Shown piece after piece: positions 45,044 through 53,632 of a stretch of 64,000 nt of DNA (the stretch's first letter is position 1; each line of letters starts with the position of its first letter). The translations under genes and the position numbers were made by a program. Under the pieces are notes generated by a model, which did not search any database, had not been told where the DNA came from, and was given only the letters and a program-made list of their open reading frames with translations. Origin of the DNA: Candidatus Sumerlaea chitinivorans (GTDB lineage Bacteria > Sumerlaeota > Sumerlaeia > Sumerlaeales > Sumerlaeaceae); contig CP030759.1 of NCBI GenBank assembly GCA_003290465.1, forward strand, positions 62,001 through 126,000, read 5' to 3'.

Positions 45044-45412
45044 GTGCAAGCAGATGGTGGAAGTGCGACTCCCGTGACAACCGTTCTTTTACTGACGATT
45101 TCGAACATTTTCATGACATTTGCGTGGTATGGGCACCTGCGATTTCGCGAGATGCCGCTGTGGCAAGTCATCCCCATAAGTTGGGCGATCGCCTTCATCG
45201 AGTATCTCTTCATGGTTCCCGCAAATCGTCTGGGTGCTCAGGCCGGCTGGTCAGGCTTCCAACTCAAGATTGTTCAAGAAGCCATCACCATCGTGGTCTT
45301 TACGTGTTTCGCCATTTTGTATCTTGGCGAGAAACCTGCATGGAATAACTTCCTCGCATTTGTGCTGATTTTGGCCGCTGTGGCGTTGACCTTCGGCGTG
45401 AAACATACGTGA
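45044..45412 (+). CDS. DUF486/DMT-superfamily small membrane protein
   Basis: A 122-residue four-helix membrane protein of the DUF486 family, related to the drug/metabolite transporters. Typical sequence includes IFMTFAWYGHLRF, PISWAIAFIEYLFMVPANR, LKIVQEAITIVVFTCFAILY and a C-terminal LILAAVALTFGVKHT. Function is unknown. It starts at GTG 45044, 89 bases after bioB, and ends ahead of tRNA-Ala on the other strand. Confidence 0.9.
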   Translation: MQADGGSATPVTTVLLLTISNIFMTFAWYGHLRFREMPLWQVIPISWAIAFIEYLFMVPANRLGAQAGWSGFQLKIVQEAITIVVFTCFAILYLGEKPAWNNFLAFVLILAAVALTFGVKHT

Positions 45413-45643
45413 GAGGCTTTCAGTTGCACACCGCGCCAGGTGCTGGCGATGTCGGCATCAACCCGGTAATTATGGTTTTGGGCCTGCCCCTTCCAATCAG
45501 CTAAACATGCTCTGTCACCGATTTTCTCAGACGTAGCGGTGCCACCTCGGTGCGCGAGATTCAAGGAATTGCGGATCCGTTCCAGCGCAGTGATTCCCCT
45601 GTAGAGCCGTAGTAAATAGGAAGGGTGCACGAAAAAAGAAAAA

Positions 45644-45719
45644 TGGTGGAGGCAAGGGGATTCGAACCCCTGACCCTCAGACTGCCAGCCTGATGCTCTC
45701 CCAACTGAGCTATGCCCCC
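45644..45719 (-). tRNA. tRNA-Ala (anticodon GGC), CCA encoded
   Basis: On the minus strand the acceptor GGGGGCA (45719-45713) pairs with TGCCTCC, followed by A and the encoded CCA (45646-45644). The D-loop contains AGCTCAGTTGGGAGAGC. The anticodon stem TCAGG/TCTGA encloses CTGGCAG with anticodon GGC (45686-45684), and the T-arm reads AGGGGTTCGAATCCCCT. It reads GCC and GCU alanine codons. Confidence 0.96.
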
Positions 45720-45990
45720 ACATTTACCACCGGCCGCTTCCGCGAACCGGCATTGGTGTGGCGAAATCCACTTACACTGTGGCCCCCACTTTATTTGTTT
45801 CCGCGGCCTGTCAGCTTTTTCACACCGTAGCCGCACGTACACCCATGCGACCCGAAACGGCATAGACAGTGGCCCACAAGCCGTAGCGTAATCGGAGAAT
45901 CCCCCGCCTCCCTTTCTCACCTCGCGACCGTGGCTTCCCTGTTGCAAAATGCATTGGCCTTGAGCAGGAATACAGCGACCGAAGCGTGCC

Positions 45991-47154
45991 ATGAAAAACA
46001 ACACGAACGATAGCTCTCACGCCAGTCACACAACCCAATGGTATCTCGAAGGTTTTGTGGATGAAGGGACCACGCGCTGCCGAATCCCAATTTCGTCGCG
46101 GATTGTTCGAATCGGACGGTCGACAGTGGCGGATTTTCCGCTCCGTTTTGACAACATTTCACGCCTTCATGCCGAACTCTGGGTCGAAGCGGGGACGCTG
46201 TGGATTCGAGATTTGGAGAGTCGCAATGGCACGTTTGTCAATCGGTGTAGAATTAGCGAGCCCACCCCGCTCAACGATGGCGATATTGTTCATTTTGCCA
46301 CGCGTGAGTTTCGCGTGAGCCGACAGGGCCAAGTCAAGTCGTCAAGCACATGGGATACATTGAAAGGTGCGTCGGTTCTACCTGCGGAGTTTCCTTTTCG
46401 AGTGGGGGAATTGATTAGATTGCTTCGCGAAGAATGTGTGATTCCTCTCTACCAGCCTATCGTCGAGCTTGCGACCGGGAAGATATGGGCGTACGAAGTG
46501 CTCGGGCGGGGAGCACTTGCTGGCTTGCCAAGTAGCCCGAAGGACCTGCTGGAGATCGCGGCGTCGGTCGGACTCGAAGCAGAACTCAGCCGCGTCTTCC
46601 GTAAGGCTGGGATTCGTAGTGGCCATGCAAGTGCCCCGCCGGGAGGCTTCTTCGTGAACATTCATGCGAGCGAGCTGAGCGACCTCTCTGGGCTTATCTA
46701 TTCTCTTCGAGCACTTCGGTCCGAATATCCAAACGTGCCCCTTGTCGCAGAACTTCACGAGGCGCTGGTCACAACTCAAGAGGCGATCGCCCGACTCCGA
46801 GAAGAACTGCTCAAACTTGGGATCTCGCTTGCCTACGATGACTTTGGTGCCGGGCAATCCCGCCTTGTCGAGCTGGCAGAGGCTCCCCCGGATTACCTGA
46901 AATTCGACCGCTCACTGGTGCACGGAGTCGCAGAGGCGGGGCAAGAGCGTCTCGAAATGCTCGCGCTTCTTGTCACCTATGCTCACAATCGCGGCGTCCG
47001 ATGTTTAGCGGAAGGGCTCGAGCAGCAGCAGGATGCTGAGGTTTGTCGCCGCCTTGGGTTCGATTATGCCCAAGGATATTTATATGGGAAGCCAGATCCG
47101 TGGCCGTGGAGTGCAAGTACGGTTCCCGGCACGCCGCCTGTAGGTCCTGCGTAG
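45991..47154 (+). CDS. FHA-EAL protein (c-di-GMP phosphodiesterase with phosphopeptide-binding domain)
   Basis: An N-terminal FHA domain (about residues 38-108; RIGRSTVADFPLRFDNISR, HAELWV, LESRNGTFVN) is joined to a C-terminal EAL domain (about 138-380). The EAL signature is modified to EVL in AYEVLGRG. The other catalytic elements are kept: FVNIHASEL, VAELHEAL, YDDFGAGQSRL, LKFDRSLV, AEGLEQQ and QGYLYGKP. Hydrolysis of c-di-GMP is therefore plausible. FHA domains read phosphothreonine, so activity or location may depend on a Ser/Thr kinase; none is encoded here. It is cytosolic and lacks a signal peptide. Confidence 0.92.
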   Translation: MKNNTNDSSHASHTTQWYLEGFVDEGTTRCRIPISSRIVRIGRSTVADFPLRFDNISRLHAELWVEAGTLWIRDLESRNGTFVNRCRISEPTPLNDGDIVHFATREFRVSRQGQVKSSSTWDTLKGASVLPAEFPFRVGELIRLLREECVIPLYQPIVELATGKIWAYEVLGRGALAGLPSSPKDLLEIAASVGLEAELSRVFRKAGIRSGHASAPPGGFFVNIHASELSDLSGLIYSLRALRSEYPNVPLVAELHEALVTTQEAIARLREELLKLGISLAYDDFGAGQSRLVELAEAPPDYLKFDRSLVHGVAEAGQERLEMLALLVTYAHNRGVRCLAEGLEQQQDAEVCRRLGFDYAQGYLYGKPDPWPWSASTVPGTPPVGPA

Positions 47155-47367
47155 CTTCTTCAAGGAAGGCGGCGGAGTTGGGGAGTTCATGAGAAAGCAC
47201 AGGTAAAACTCATGCTTGTGTAGCTTGCGCGCTCCATTCAGCGGGCCTGAATAACCTCTGCGCGGAGCCGGTTTCTTCGAAAGGCTCGAGCAGGATCCAC
47301 ATCGCTTAAGACGACACGGGATTGAAGTGCAGAGCAACAGGATTTGCAGCGAGTGAAATGACGACAC

Positions 47368-48510
47368 ATGAGTTACGATCACACCCGCACCAAAGCGAGA
47401 TTTTTCTTTGAGCACTATTTGCCACGGTACTTGCCGCGCTTACTTAAGCGACAGTGGGAAATCTGGCGTGGGGTGCGGGGCCAATTGCTCGACCTTTATC
47501 TTTTCGTCACGAATCAGTGTAACGCCCGATGCAAGCACTGTTTCTATATCGAGGAGCTGGGGTATGTGCCCGGCGAGATGCGCTTGGCCGATTATGAACG
47601 TCTTGCCCCCACTTTGCCGCAATTGGAGCGGATCTTTCTAACAGGCGGGGAGGCGATCCTTCATCCTGACTGCCCAGACATTGCACTCCTGCTTGGGCGC
47701 ACAACGCGGGCGCAACGCCTTACCCTAATCACGAACGGTTTTCTGCCAGACAAAATTGAGGCATTCTGCCAACGGCTCTTGGGCTCTGGGCAACTGCCCG
47801 GAGTCTTGGATATTCTTGTTTCGCTGGACGGGTTGGAGGCGACTCACAACGAAGTGCGGCAGAATCCTCAGGCATGGACAAAAGCACACGAAACGCTTCA
47901 TCGCCTCCAAACTCTCAAAATGCAATCGCCAACCAATTTTGATTTCGGCGTGATCACCATCATCACCTCGCGCAATTGGCGTGAGCTGCGGCCTCTGCAT
48001 GAGTATTTGAAAGCAGAGTTTCCAGCGGTTCGGCAGGGATTTGAGTTTGTGCGTGGCACGAATTTTAGCTTGTGGGGTCTTGCCCCAGAATATCGCGCTG
48101 AATTTAACCCGCCGGAGGACGCATTGCCCCCGCCGGAAGTGTGGGACGACATTCTCGCCACTTTGGACGCGATTAATCGTGAAAGTGGCCTCGCGAATCA
48201 CTCCTTTCAGGTGACCACGCATTTCACGGTGAAAATGCTGCGGACCAAACGCAAGCTGGTGGACTGCGTTTCAGCAGGTCAAAACGTGGCAGTGATTTAT
48301 CCGACCGGTGACGTTGCTGTGTGCGAGTTCTCGAAACCGTTCGCGAATCTGAAGGACTTTGACACGGATTTCGGGAAGCTATGGAATTCCGAGCAAGCGG
48401 AGGCAATGCGCAGAGCCACAAGCCGTTGCTGGTGCACCCATGGCTGCTATCTTTCCCGCAACATCGAGTATTCACTTGCGGGTCATTGGGCAATGCTGAA
48501 GAACCTGTAA
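47368..48510 (+). CDS. Radical SAM/SPASM-like protein at the head of a glycan cluster
   Basis: Radical SAM enzyme with CNARCKHC at Cys51, Cys55 and Cys58, followed by IFLTGGEAILHPD and LVSLDGLEATHNEVR. The C-terminal part has a single auxiliary region with Cys residues at VAVCEFSKPF and SRCWCTHGCYLS, like a SPASM or twitch domain. The substrate is unknown. It is followed 4 bases later by a family 2 glycosyltransferase, so a role in surface-glycan or lipid-head-group synthesis is inferred from context. Confidence 0.87.
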   Translation: MSYDHTRTKARFFFEHYLPRYLPRLLKRQWEIWRGVRGQLLDLYLFVTNQCNARCKHCFYIEELGYVPGEMRLADYERLAPTLPQLERIFLTGGEAILHPDCPDIALLLGRTTRAQRLTLITNGFLPDKIEAFCQRLLGSGQLPGVLDILVSLDGLEATHNEVRQNPQAWTKAHETLHRLQTLKMQSPTNFDFGVITIITSRNWRELRPLHEYLKAEFPAVRQGFEFVRGTNFSLWGLAPEYRAEFNPPEDALPPPEVWDDILATLDAINRESGLANHSFQVTTHFTVKMLRTKRKLVDCVSAGQNVAVIYPTGDVAVCEFSKPFANLKDFDTDFGKLWNSEQAEAMRRATSRCWCTHGCYLSRNIEYSLAGHWAMLKNL

Positions 48511-48514
48511 GGCC

Positions 48515-49558
48515 ATGCATGACGTGTGTTGTGAAATTGCAGCGGAGACCTCGTCGTTCGATGGAGTGCACTCTACCGACGGCTCGCCTTTTGTCTCGGT
48601 CATCATTGTCACCTACAATCGCTGCGCAGACCTTGAAGTGGCACTCGAAAGCTTGAAGGAGCAAGTTGGCGTCCAACTTGAGGTGGTGGTGGTGGACAAC
48701 GCATCCACAGACGGCACAGCAGAATTCCTTCAGCGCTGGGAAGGCCTCCCTCTCATTGTTTATTCTGCTCCACGCAATCTCGGAGCAAGCGTGGGGCGCA
48801 ACATAGGCATTCGCTTAAGCCGCGCCCCATACGTCGCTTTCATGGACTCCGATGCGCGGGCACTCGATCCCGATCTCATTCGGCGGCTTTGGGACGCGTT
48901 GGTTGAGGATGAAAATCTTGCAGCGACAGCCCCTGCGATCTACACGGATTTCGAGCGGAAGGAGATTTGGGTGCTGGGCGGGTATTTCGGTATCGGCGGA
49001 TACCACGATTTCGCGCGGAGCCGGCAGGAGTGGCACGACCCCGACTACGTTTCCACCTGTTTTTCATTGTGGCGCAAAAAAGCCCTTGAGCAAGTACGCG
49101 GCTTTGATCCCGCCTACCCCTACATCTTCGAAGATATCGAGCTTTGCACACGAGTGCGCGACGCAGGATGGCGATACCGCGTACTTCCGGAAATGGCCGT
49201 GCAACATCGGATCAGTCAGGCGGGACGAGTTCGGCCTGAGACCTCGTTTGCTCACTATCAGTACACCGAGTGGGTGATGAATCGGTTCTTTGTGCTACGC
49301 TTGGGGCCATGGAAATTTCTGAAGCGCACCTTGTGGTGGTGGAGTCGGGAAGGTCGCCGTCAACGACATCTCGTCTATATCCATTATCCCCTGACGCGCT
49401 TCCAGTGGTTCTATCTCTTCGTATTGATCCCGCTCCTGTCTCTCCTCGCGTATCCACGGTACCGAATCGAGGTCACGCGTGACTACCTGCAGCTTGCTCC
49501 CATTGCCGCCGGTCGTGTAACCGTTTTCGGGGTGCAAACTAAGCCCCGCCAAACCTGA
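48515..49558 (+). CDS. Family 2 glycosyltransferase
   Basis: GT-A fold sugar transferase. The N-terminus reads FVSVIIVTYNRCADLEVAL. The nucleotide-sugar and metal region is VVVVDNASTDGT, and a DxD-like motif is MDSDARALDP. The acceptor side has YPYIFEDIELCTRVRDAGWR with the conserved ED. A hydrophobic stretch near the C-terminus (FYLFVLIPLLSLLAY) suggests membrane attachment. It resembles the rhamnosyltransferase-like GT2 group, but donor and acceptor are not determinable. It starts 4 bases after the radical SAM gene. Confidence 0.9.
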   Translation: MHDVCCEIAAETSSFDGVHSTDGSPFVSVIIVTYNRCADLEVALESLKEQVGVQLEVVVVDNASTDGTAEFLQRWEGLPLIVYSAPRNLGASVGRNIGIRLSRAPYVAFMDSDARALDPDLIRRLWDALVEDENLAATAPAIYTDFERKEIWVLGGYFGIGGYHDFARSRQEWHDPDYVSTCFSLWRKKALEQVRGFDPAYPYIFEDIELCTRVRDAGWRYRVLPEMAVQHRISQAGRVRPETSFAHYQYTEWVMNRFFVLRLGPWKFLKRTLWWWSREGRRQRHLVYIHYPLTRFQWFYLFVLIPLLSLLAYPRYRIEVTRDYLQLAPIAAGRVTVFGVQTKPRQT

Positions 49559-49704
49559 TTTCCCTTGCCTCTACCGCCACATCTGCCTCTATTTACGTCA
49601 CGTTCGGTGAAATTCAGGAAGACCGCCGGACTGGTTGCTCGTCGCAAGGGGAGTGTAACGACAAGGGCCCCATCTGTGAATATTTGAAGGTGACGTAAGG
49701 ACTC

Positions 49705-51825
49705 ATGCTCGGGAGTCGAAGTGATCCAGTAGTCAAAATTGCCAATGGGTGGTTTTTTCAATGGCTTCGAGCGCACCTTCGCGGCCCCCTCTCCTTAGCT
49801 TTGCTTGGAACCATTGTGGTCATCGCTGGCGGGTTTTATCTTCGCGCAGCTACGAAGTCCTTCGGTCTGCCCTATCCGTATTATTGGGATGAGCCAGAAA
49901 TCCTGCACCCGGCAATAAGAGTATTGCGCAATGGCCAATATCGCGCAGAAAACTTTGCCTATGGCCCCATGAATGTCTATATCCATGCCGCGTGGGGAGC
50001 CATTACCTACCTACGTGGCATTGGTTGGGCCGGCATAAATACGATTTGGGATCTACGGTCTAATAAAGATACCGGTTGGTATTGGTCTGTCACATGGCCT
50101 TACTTTTATGAGCAGGCTCGCTTACTTAGCGCTATCTTATGGTTAGGGACGGCTATCAGCCTGGCCGGGGCTGCATGGAAATACATCGGGAAATGGGCTG
50201 CCTTCTGGACAGCATGCGCTTTAACCTTTAACTATACGACGCTAAATTTGTTTTCGCGTGTGAGTGTTGATGCACAGGCGATCTCTGCCGCCGCCGTAGC
50301 TATCTGGGCGAGTGCTCACATTCTTGAGACTCGAGCAAGATGGGCGTATGTGACCGCAATCATTAGTTCGGCCCTTGCAGCAAGTTGCAAATATATTCTT
50401 TGGCCCGCGATTCTTCTTCCATTTCTTGCCCATCTTTTAAGCACGCGCTCGGCCGAACGCCGGTTCTTTGATGTGCGCCTTACATTGATGTGTGTTGGGG
50501 TTGGGGCTGCCCTGAGCGTTTTCCTTTTGCCAGCACTTCTCGATCCCCCGAGATTTCTTCACGCTTTAGCAAACGAAGCTACATTTTACGCAGGAGGTGA
50601 AGTTTGGGAACTGGGATTCTGGACTCAGCTGAAGAAAAGCCTCATTAATGTTGCGGAATTGATAGGAATAATACATTCCACAACACCCCATTGGATGCGG
50701 GTTATTGGTATTCTGTATTTAGCGATATTAGGGGTGGGAGTTTATGCTTTGTCTTTAAATAACAGAAGATTGTTAGGGTTGTTATTAATTCCTGCGGCCC
50801 TAAATGTCTGGCAAATTAGTGGCTATCCTGGGAAGTTCTTTCCAAGGAACCTTCTATTTACGTTGTTGTGTCTGGCTCTGGTGGGGGGAGCCGGCTGGCA
50901 GGCGGCCCTTACAGCCCTTTCAAGCTGGAGTAAAACGGGAATTTTGAAAAAGGTACGTGTTTTTCTACCTTGTCTTGTTCTTTTAGGGGTCTATTTGTCC
51001 GAGGGGCTCAGGGTCTACAGTGTGACAAGAGACCGCGTGATGTTTATGGATCCCCGCGTAGAGCTTAGTCAAGTTCTGTTGGGGCAACTGCCAAAGGGCA
51101 CTTCTGTCTGTATTACTCCTGAGACGCGGTGGGTCATCAATCCCACGGAGAAGGAACATTTACAGATAAGCGAGCAGAGCATTTTCCGACTCATGAGTGA
51201 TCCCATTGCGAAAGAAGAAGCCGAATATCTGATTGTTCCCAGCGCGATTGAGTTTTATGAGAGCGATTCGTACCGAGCTGAGTTTGCGCGGATTGCGAAT
51301 ACGTGGCTGGGGACTTTGGAGGATGTGGTAGCCTTCGGTACTGCAAGTGTGCCGTTTGGGAAACATCCAGAGAAACCTCGTGTACGGCTTGTTAAGAACG
51401 AGGGCAAAGGGCGTCCAGATTTATTGCCACGTGACATCGTTTGGGGACCGGAATTCATACACCGACGAAATGCCAGAGCGGTTTTTCTTAGCAAGTATGG
51501 TGCTGCCTTGCGCCATGGAGCTACAGCGGATTCCCCGGTGCGCCTGTCGAAGCGCGCGCAGAAAGTGATCGTGAAGGCTCGGGGCACCTCGCCGTTCGCT
51601 CAGCTTGAACCGCCCCAGCTGGAGCTAAGCCTTCACGCAACCACGGACACCCTTCGTCGTCAGCCACTGTTTAAAGCCCAGTTTGCGTTAACGCGGAGCC
51701 AGGCTGGCATGGTTGAATACGACGCCCCCTGTAAGGTGGACCCGGGCAACTATCAACTGGTGGTAAAGGCCACCGATTTTGATAGATCTTATCTAATTGA
51801 TATTGAATGGGTAAAGTTTCAATGA
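49705..51825 (+). CDS. GT39-like membrane glycosyltransferase with C-terminal beta domain
   Basis: Paralogue of the product of 7724, with the same architecture. After one N-terminal helix comes the acidic periplasmic loop PYYWDEPEILHPAIRVL, with the Asp-Glu pair used by GT-C enzymes. About ten membrane segments follow, then a soluble C-terminal half ending in a beta-rich domain (PPQLELSLHATTDTL, GNYQLVVKATDF). It should use a polyprenyl-phosphate sugar, which the neighbouring DPM1-like GT2 could make. Base composition is AT-rich: 25 of 60 bases are G or C in the row at 50641. The stop overlaps the next gene by ATGA. Confidence 0.77.
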   Translation: MLGSRSDPVVKIANGWFFQWLRAHLRGPLSLALLGTIVVIAGGFYLRAATKSFGLPYPYYWDEPEILHPAIRVLRNGQYRAENFAYGPMNVYIHAAWGAITYLRGIGWAGINTIWDLRSNKDTGWYWSVTWPYFYEQARLLSAILWLGTAISLAGAAWKYIGKWAAFWTACALTFNYTTLNLFSRVSVDAQAISAAAVAIWASAHILETRARWAYVTAIISSALAASCKYILWPAILLPFLAHLLSTRSAERRFFDVRLTLMCVGVGAALSVFLLPALLDPPRFLHALANEATFYAGGEVWELGFWTQLKKSLINVAELIGIIHSTTPHWMRVIGILYLAILGVGVYALSLNNRRLLGLLLIPAALNVWQISGYPGKFFPRNLLFTLLCLALVGGAGWQAALTALSSWSKTGILKKVRVFLPCLVLLGVYLSEGLRVYSVTRDRVMFMDPRVELSQVLLGQLPKGTSVCITPETRWVINPTEKEHLQISEQSIFRLMSDPIAKEEAEYLIVPSAIEFYESDSYRAEFARIANTWLGTLEDVVAFGTASVPFGKHPEKPRVRLVKNEGKGRPDLLPRDIVWGPEFIHRRNARAVFLSKYGAALRHGATADSPVRLSKRAQKVIVKARGTSPFAQLEPPQLELSLHATTDTLRRQPLFKAQFALTRSQAGMVEYDAPCKVDPGNYQLVVKATDFDRSYLIDIEWVKFQ

Positions 51826-52544
51826 ATGCTAAAATACACAGTCTGAGTATTTTTTTCCCCTGCTATAATGATGCGGGAACGATTGCTTCGATGGTGATTC
51901 TGGCAAATCGCGTAGCTCGTGAATTCACGGAGGACTATGAAATCATAGTCGTCGATGACGGAAGTCGGGATGGAAGCCGAGAGGTCTTGGACGAGCTCCA
52001 AAGCATTTTGCCAGACCGCATCAAACTGGTGTTGCACGATAAGAATCGTGGATATGGTGGCGCTCTTCGCTCGGGATTTGCAACAGCTTCGAAAGAGTGG
52101 GTGTTCTATACGGACGGTGATGCCCAGTATGATCCACGCGAATTAAGAGAGTTAATCAAGAAAGTTTCAGAGGAGGTGGACGTCGTCCAAGGGTATAAAA
52201 TTAAGCGCCATGACCCTTGGTACCGGATCTTAATTGGAGAACTGTACCGACTGTCGATGAAAGTATTATTCTCACTAAAAATCCGGGATGTGGATTGTGA
52301 CTTCCGTCTTATTCGGCGTAGCGTATTGCAAAAATTTCATCTTACTCAAGATAGTGGGGTGATCTGTTTAGAGCTTGTGAAGAAGCTCCACATGGCTGGG
52401 GCGCGGTTTACTGAGGTGGGGGTAACACATCATTTTCGCGCCTACGGTCACTCGCAGTTTTTTAACTTTGGCAGAATAGCTCGTGTGGGAATTGGTGTTT
52501 TGAAGCTTTGGTGGGAACTGGTGATACGACGAGAAGGGGTGTAA
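51822..52544 (+). CDS. DPM1-like polyprenyl-phosphate glycosyltransferase (GT2)
   Basis: GT2 enzyme of the dolichol-phosphate mannosyltransferase type. It would load a sugar from a nucleotide donor onto a polyprenyl phosphate for use by the GT-C enzyme encoded just before. Motifs: LSIFFPCYNDAGTIASMV, EIIVVDDGSRDGS, KNRGYGGALRSGFATA and FYTDGDAQYDP with the DxD. It has no C-terminal membrane domain pair, so it is the short DPM1 form. The ATG at 51822 overlaps the upstream stop (ATGA); an ATG at 51807 is possible but less likely. Confidence 0.93.
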   Translation: MNAKIHSLSIFFPCYNDAGTIASMVILANRVAREFTEDYEIIVVDDGSRDGSREVLDELQSILPDRIKLVLHDKNRGYGGALRSGFATASKEWVFYTDGDAQYDPRELRELIKKVSEEVDVVQGYKIKRHDPWYRILIGELYRLSMKVLFSLKIRDVDCDFRLIRRSVLQKFHLTQDSGVICLELVKKLHMAGARFTEVGVTHHFRAYGHSQFFNFGRIARVGIGVLKLWWELVIRREGV

Positions 52545-52549
52545 GACAA

Positions 52550-53587
52550 ATGGAAGAGCTGGTGTGTCGGTTGCAATCAGAAACACCGGAGAAATGGCAG
52601 GACTTGAAATCGTTCTATCAAGGGAAACGTGTCATAATTACTGGCGGAATGGGTTTCATCGGAAGTAATTTAGCTATTGCTCTTGTTGCATTAGGTGCAG
52701 AAGTACTAATCGTGGATTCCATGATACCGGATTATGGCGGAAATGAATTTAACATTCGTCCTGTTGCCGATAAAGTGCGGATTAACATCTCTGATGTACG
52801 TGACCGCACAAGCATGGACTTCTTGGTGCGACAGTGCGAGCTGTTATTTAACTTAGCAGGATCGTTAAGTCATGTGGATAGCATGAAGGATCCATTTACG
52901 GACTTGGAGATCAATGCAGTTAGTCAGCTTAGTATTTTGGAATCTTGTCGAAAGTATAATCCCGCGGTAAAAATACTGTTTGCTGGAACCCGGGGGCAGT
53001 ACGGGCGAACTCATGGTAAGCCCGTTAATGAGGACTATCCAATGCGTCCCTGTGACGTGAACGGAATTAATAATGTCGCTGGCGAAGCCTACCATCTGTT
53101 GTACAACGATGTCTACGGCATTCGAGCTTGTTCGCTTAGGCTTACAAACACCTTTGGGCCACGGCACCAAATGAAGCACCCTCGGCAGGGAGTGTTAAAC
53201 TGGTTCATCCGCCAGCTTATTGATGGACAAACTATCAAGCTTTATGGAACAGGTCAGCAAATCCGGGATACGAACTACGTAGCAGACGTGGTCGAAGCGA
53301 TGTTGCTGGCAATGGCAAGTGAGGAAACGAACGGGAAAGCATTTAACATTGGTGGAGAACCCCTTAGCCTCCTTCAATTCGTTCAATTGGCGATCGAAGT
53401 GAACGGAAGCGGAAAGTACGAACTCGTGCCTTTTCCGGAGAATAGTTTGAAGATCGAAGTAGGCGACTATATCGCGGATTACACAAGGTTTAAGCAGGCG
53501 GTTGGTTGGGAGCCGCGCACGCCAGTTAGGGAAGGGATTCGACGCACCTTAGATTACTATCGGAGATTCAAAGAGTACTATTGGTAA
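52550..53587 (+). CDS. Extended SDR-fold nucleotide-sugar epimerase/dehydratase-like protein with altered active site
   Basis: NAD-binding extended short-chain dehydrogenase. The start at ATG 52550 (5 bases after the GT2 stop) puts the cofactor motif TGGMGFIGSN at residues 31-40. A typical epimerase scaffold follows: INISDVRDR, NLAGSLSHVDSM, RLTNTFGPRHQ, GQQIRDTNYVADVVEA and FNIGGEPLS. In the usual catalytic YxxxK the Tyr is Asn171 and the Lys is Asn175 (DVNGINNVAGE). The Thr of the triad region is kept (AGTRGQYG, Thr147). Normal epimerase or dehydratase chemistry is therefore unlikely unless other residues step in. It lies in the AT-rich part of the glycan cluster. Confidence 0.85.
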   Translation: MEELVCRLQSETPEKWQDLKSFYQGKRVIITGGMGFIGSNLAIALVALGAEVLIVDSMIPDYGGNEFNIRPVADKVRINISDVRDRTSMDFLVRQCELLFNLAGSLSHVDSMKDPFTDLEINAVSQLSILESCRKYNPAVKILFAGTRGQYGRTHGKPVNEDYPMRPCDVNGINNVAGEAYHLLYNDVYGIRACSLRLTNTFGPRHQMKHPRQGVLNWFIRQLIDGQTIKLYGTGQQIRDTNYVADVVEAMLLAMASEETNGKAFNIGGEPLSLLQFVQLAIEVNGSGKYELVPFPENSLKIEVGDYIADYTRFKQAVGWEPRTPVREGIRRTLDYYRRFKEYYW

Positions 53588-53632
53588 GCGGGTGCAACAC
53601 GGCTTCGTGCTGGTTTTAATAGGAGTGTGGAT

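Noticed and set aside
45274-45723. A minus-strand frame beginning MWGHSSVGRASGWQSEGQG
   Set aside because: This is the familiar false translation of a tRNA gene (tRNA-Ala, 45644-45719).
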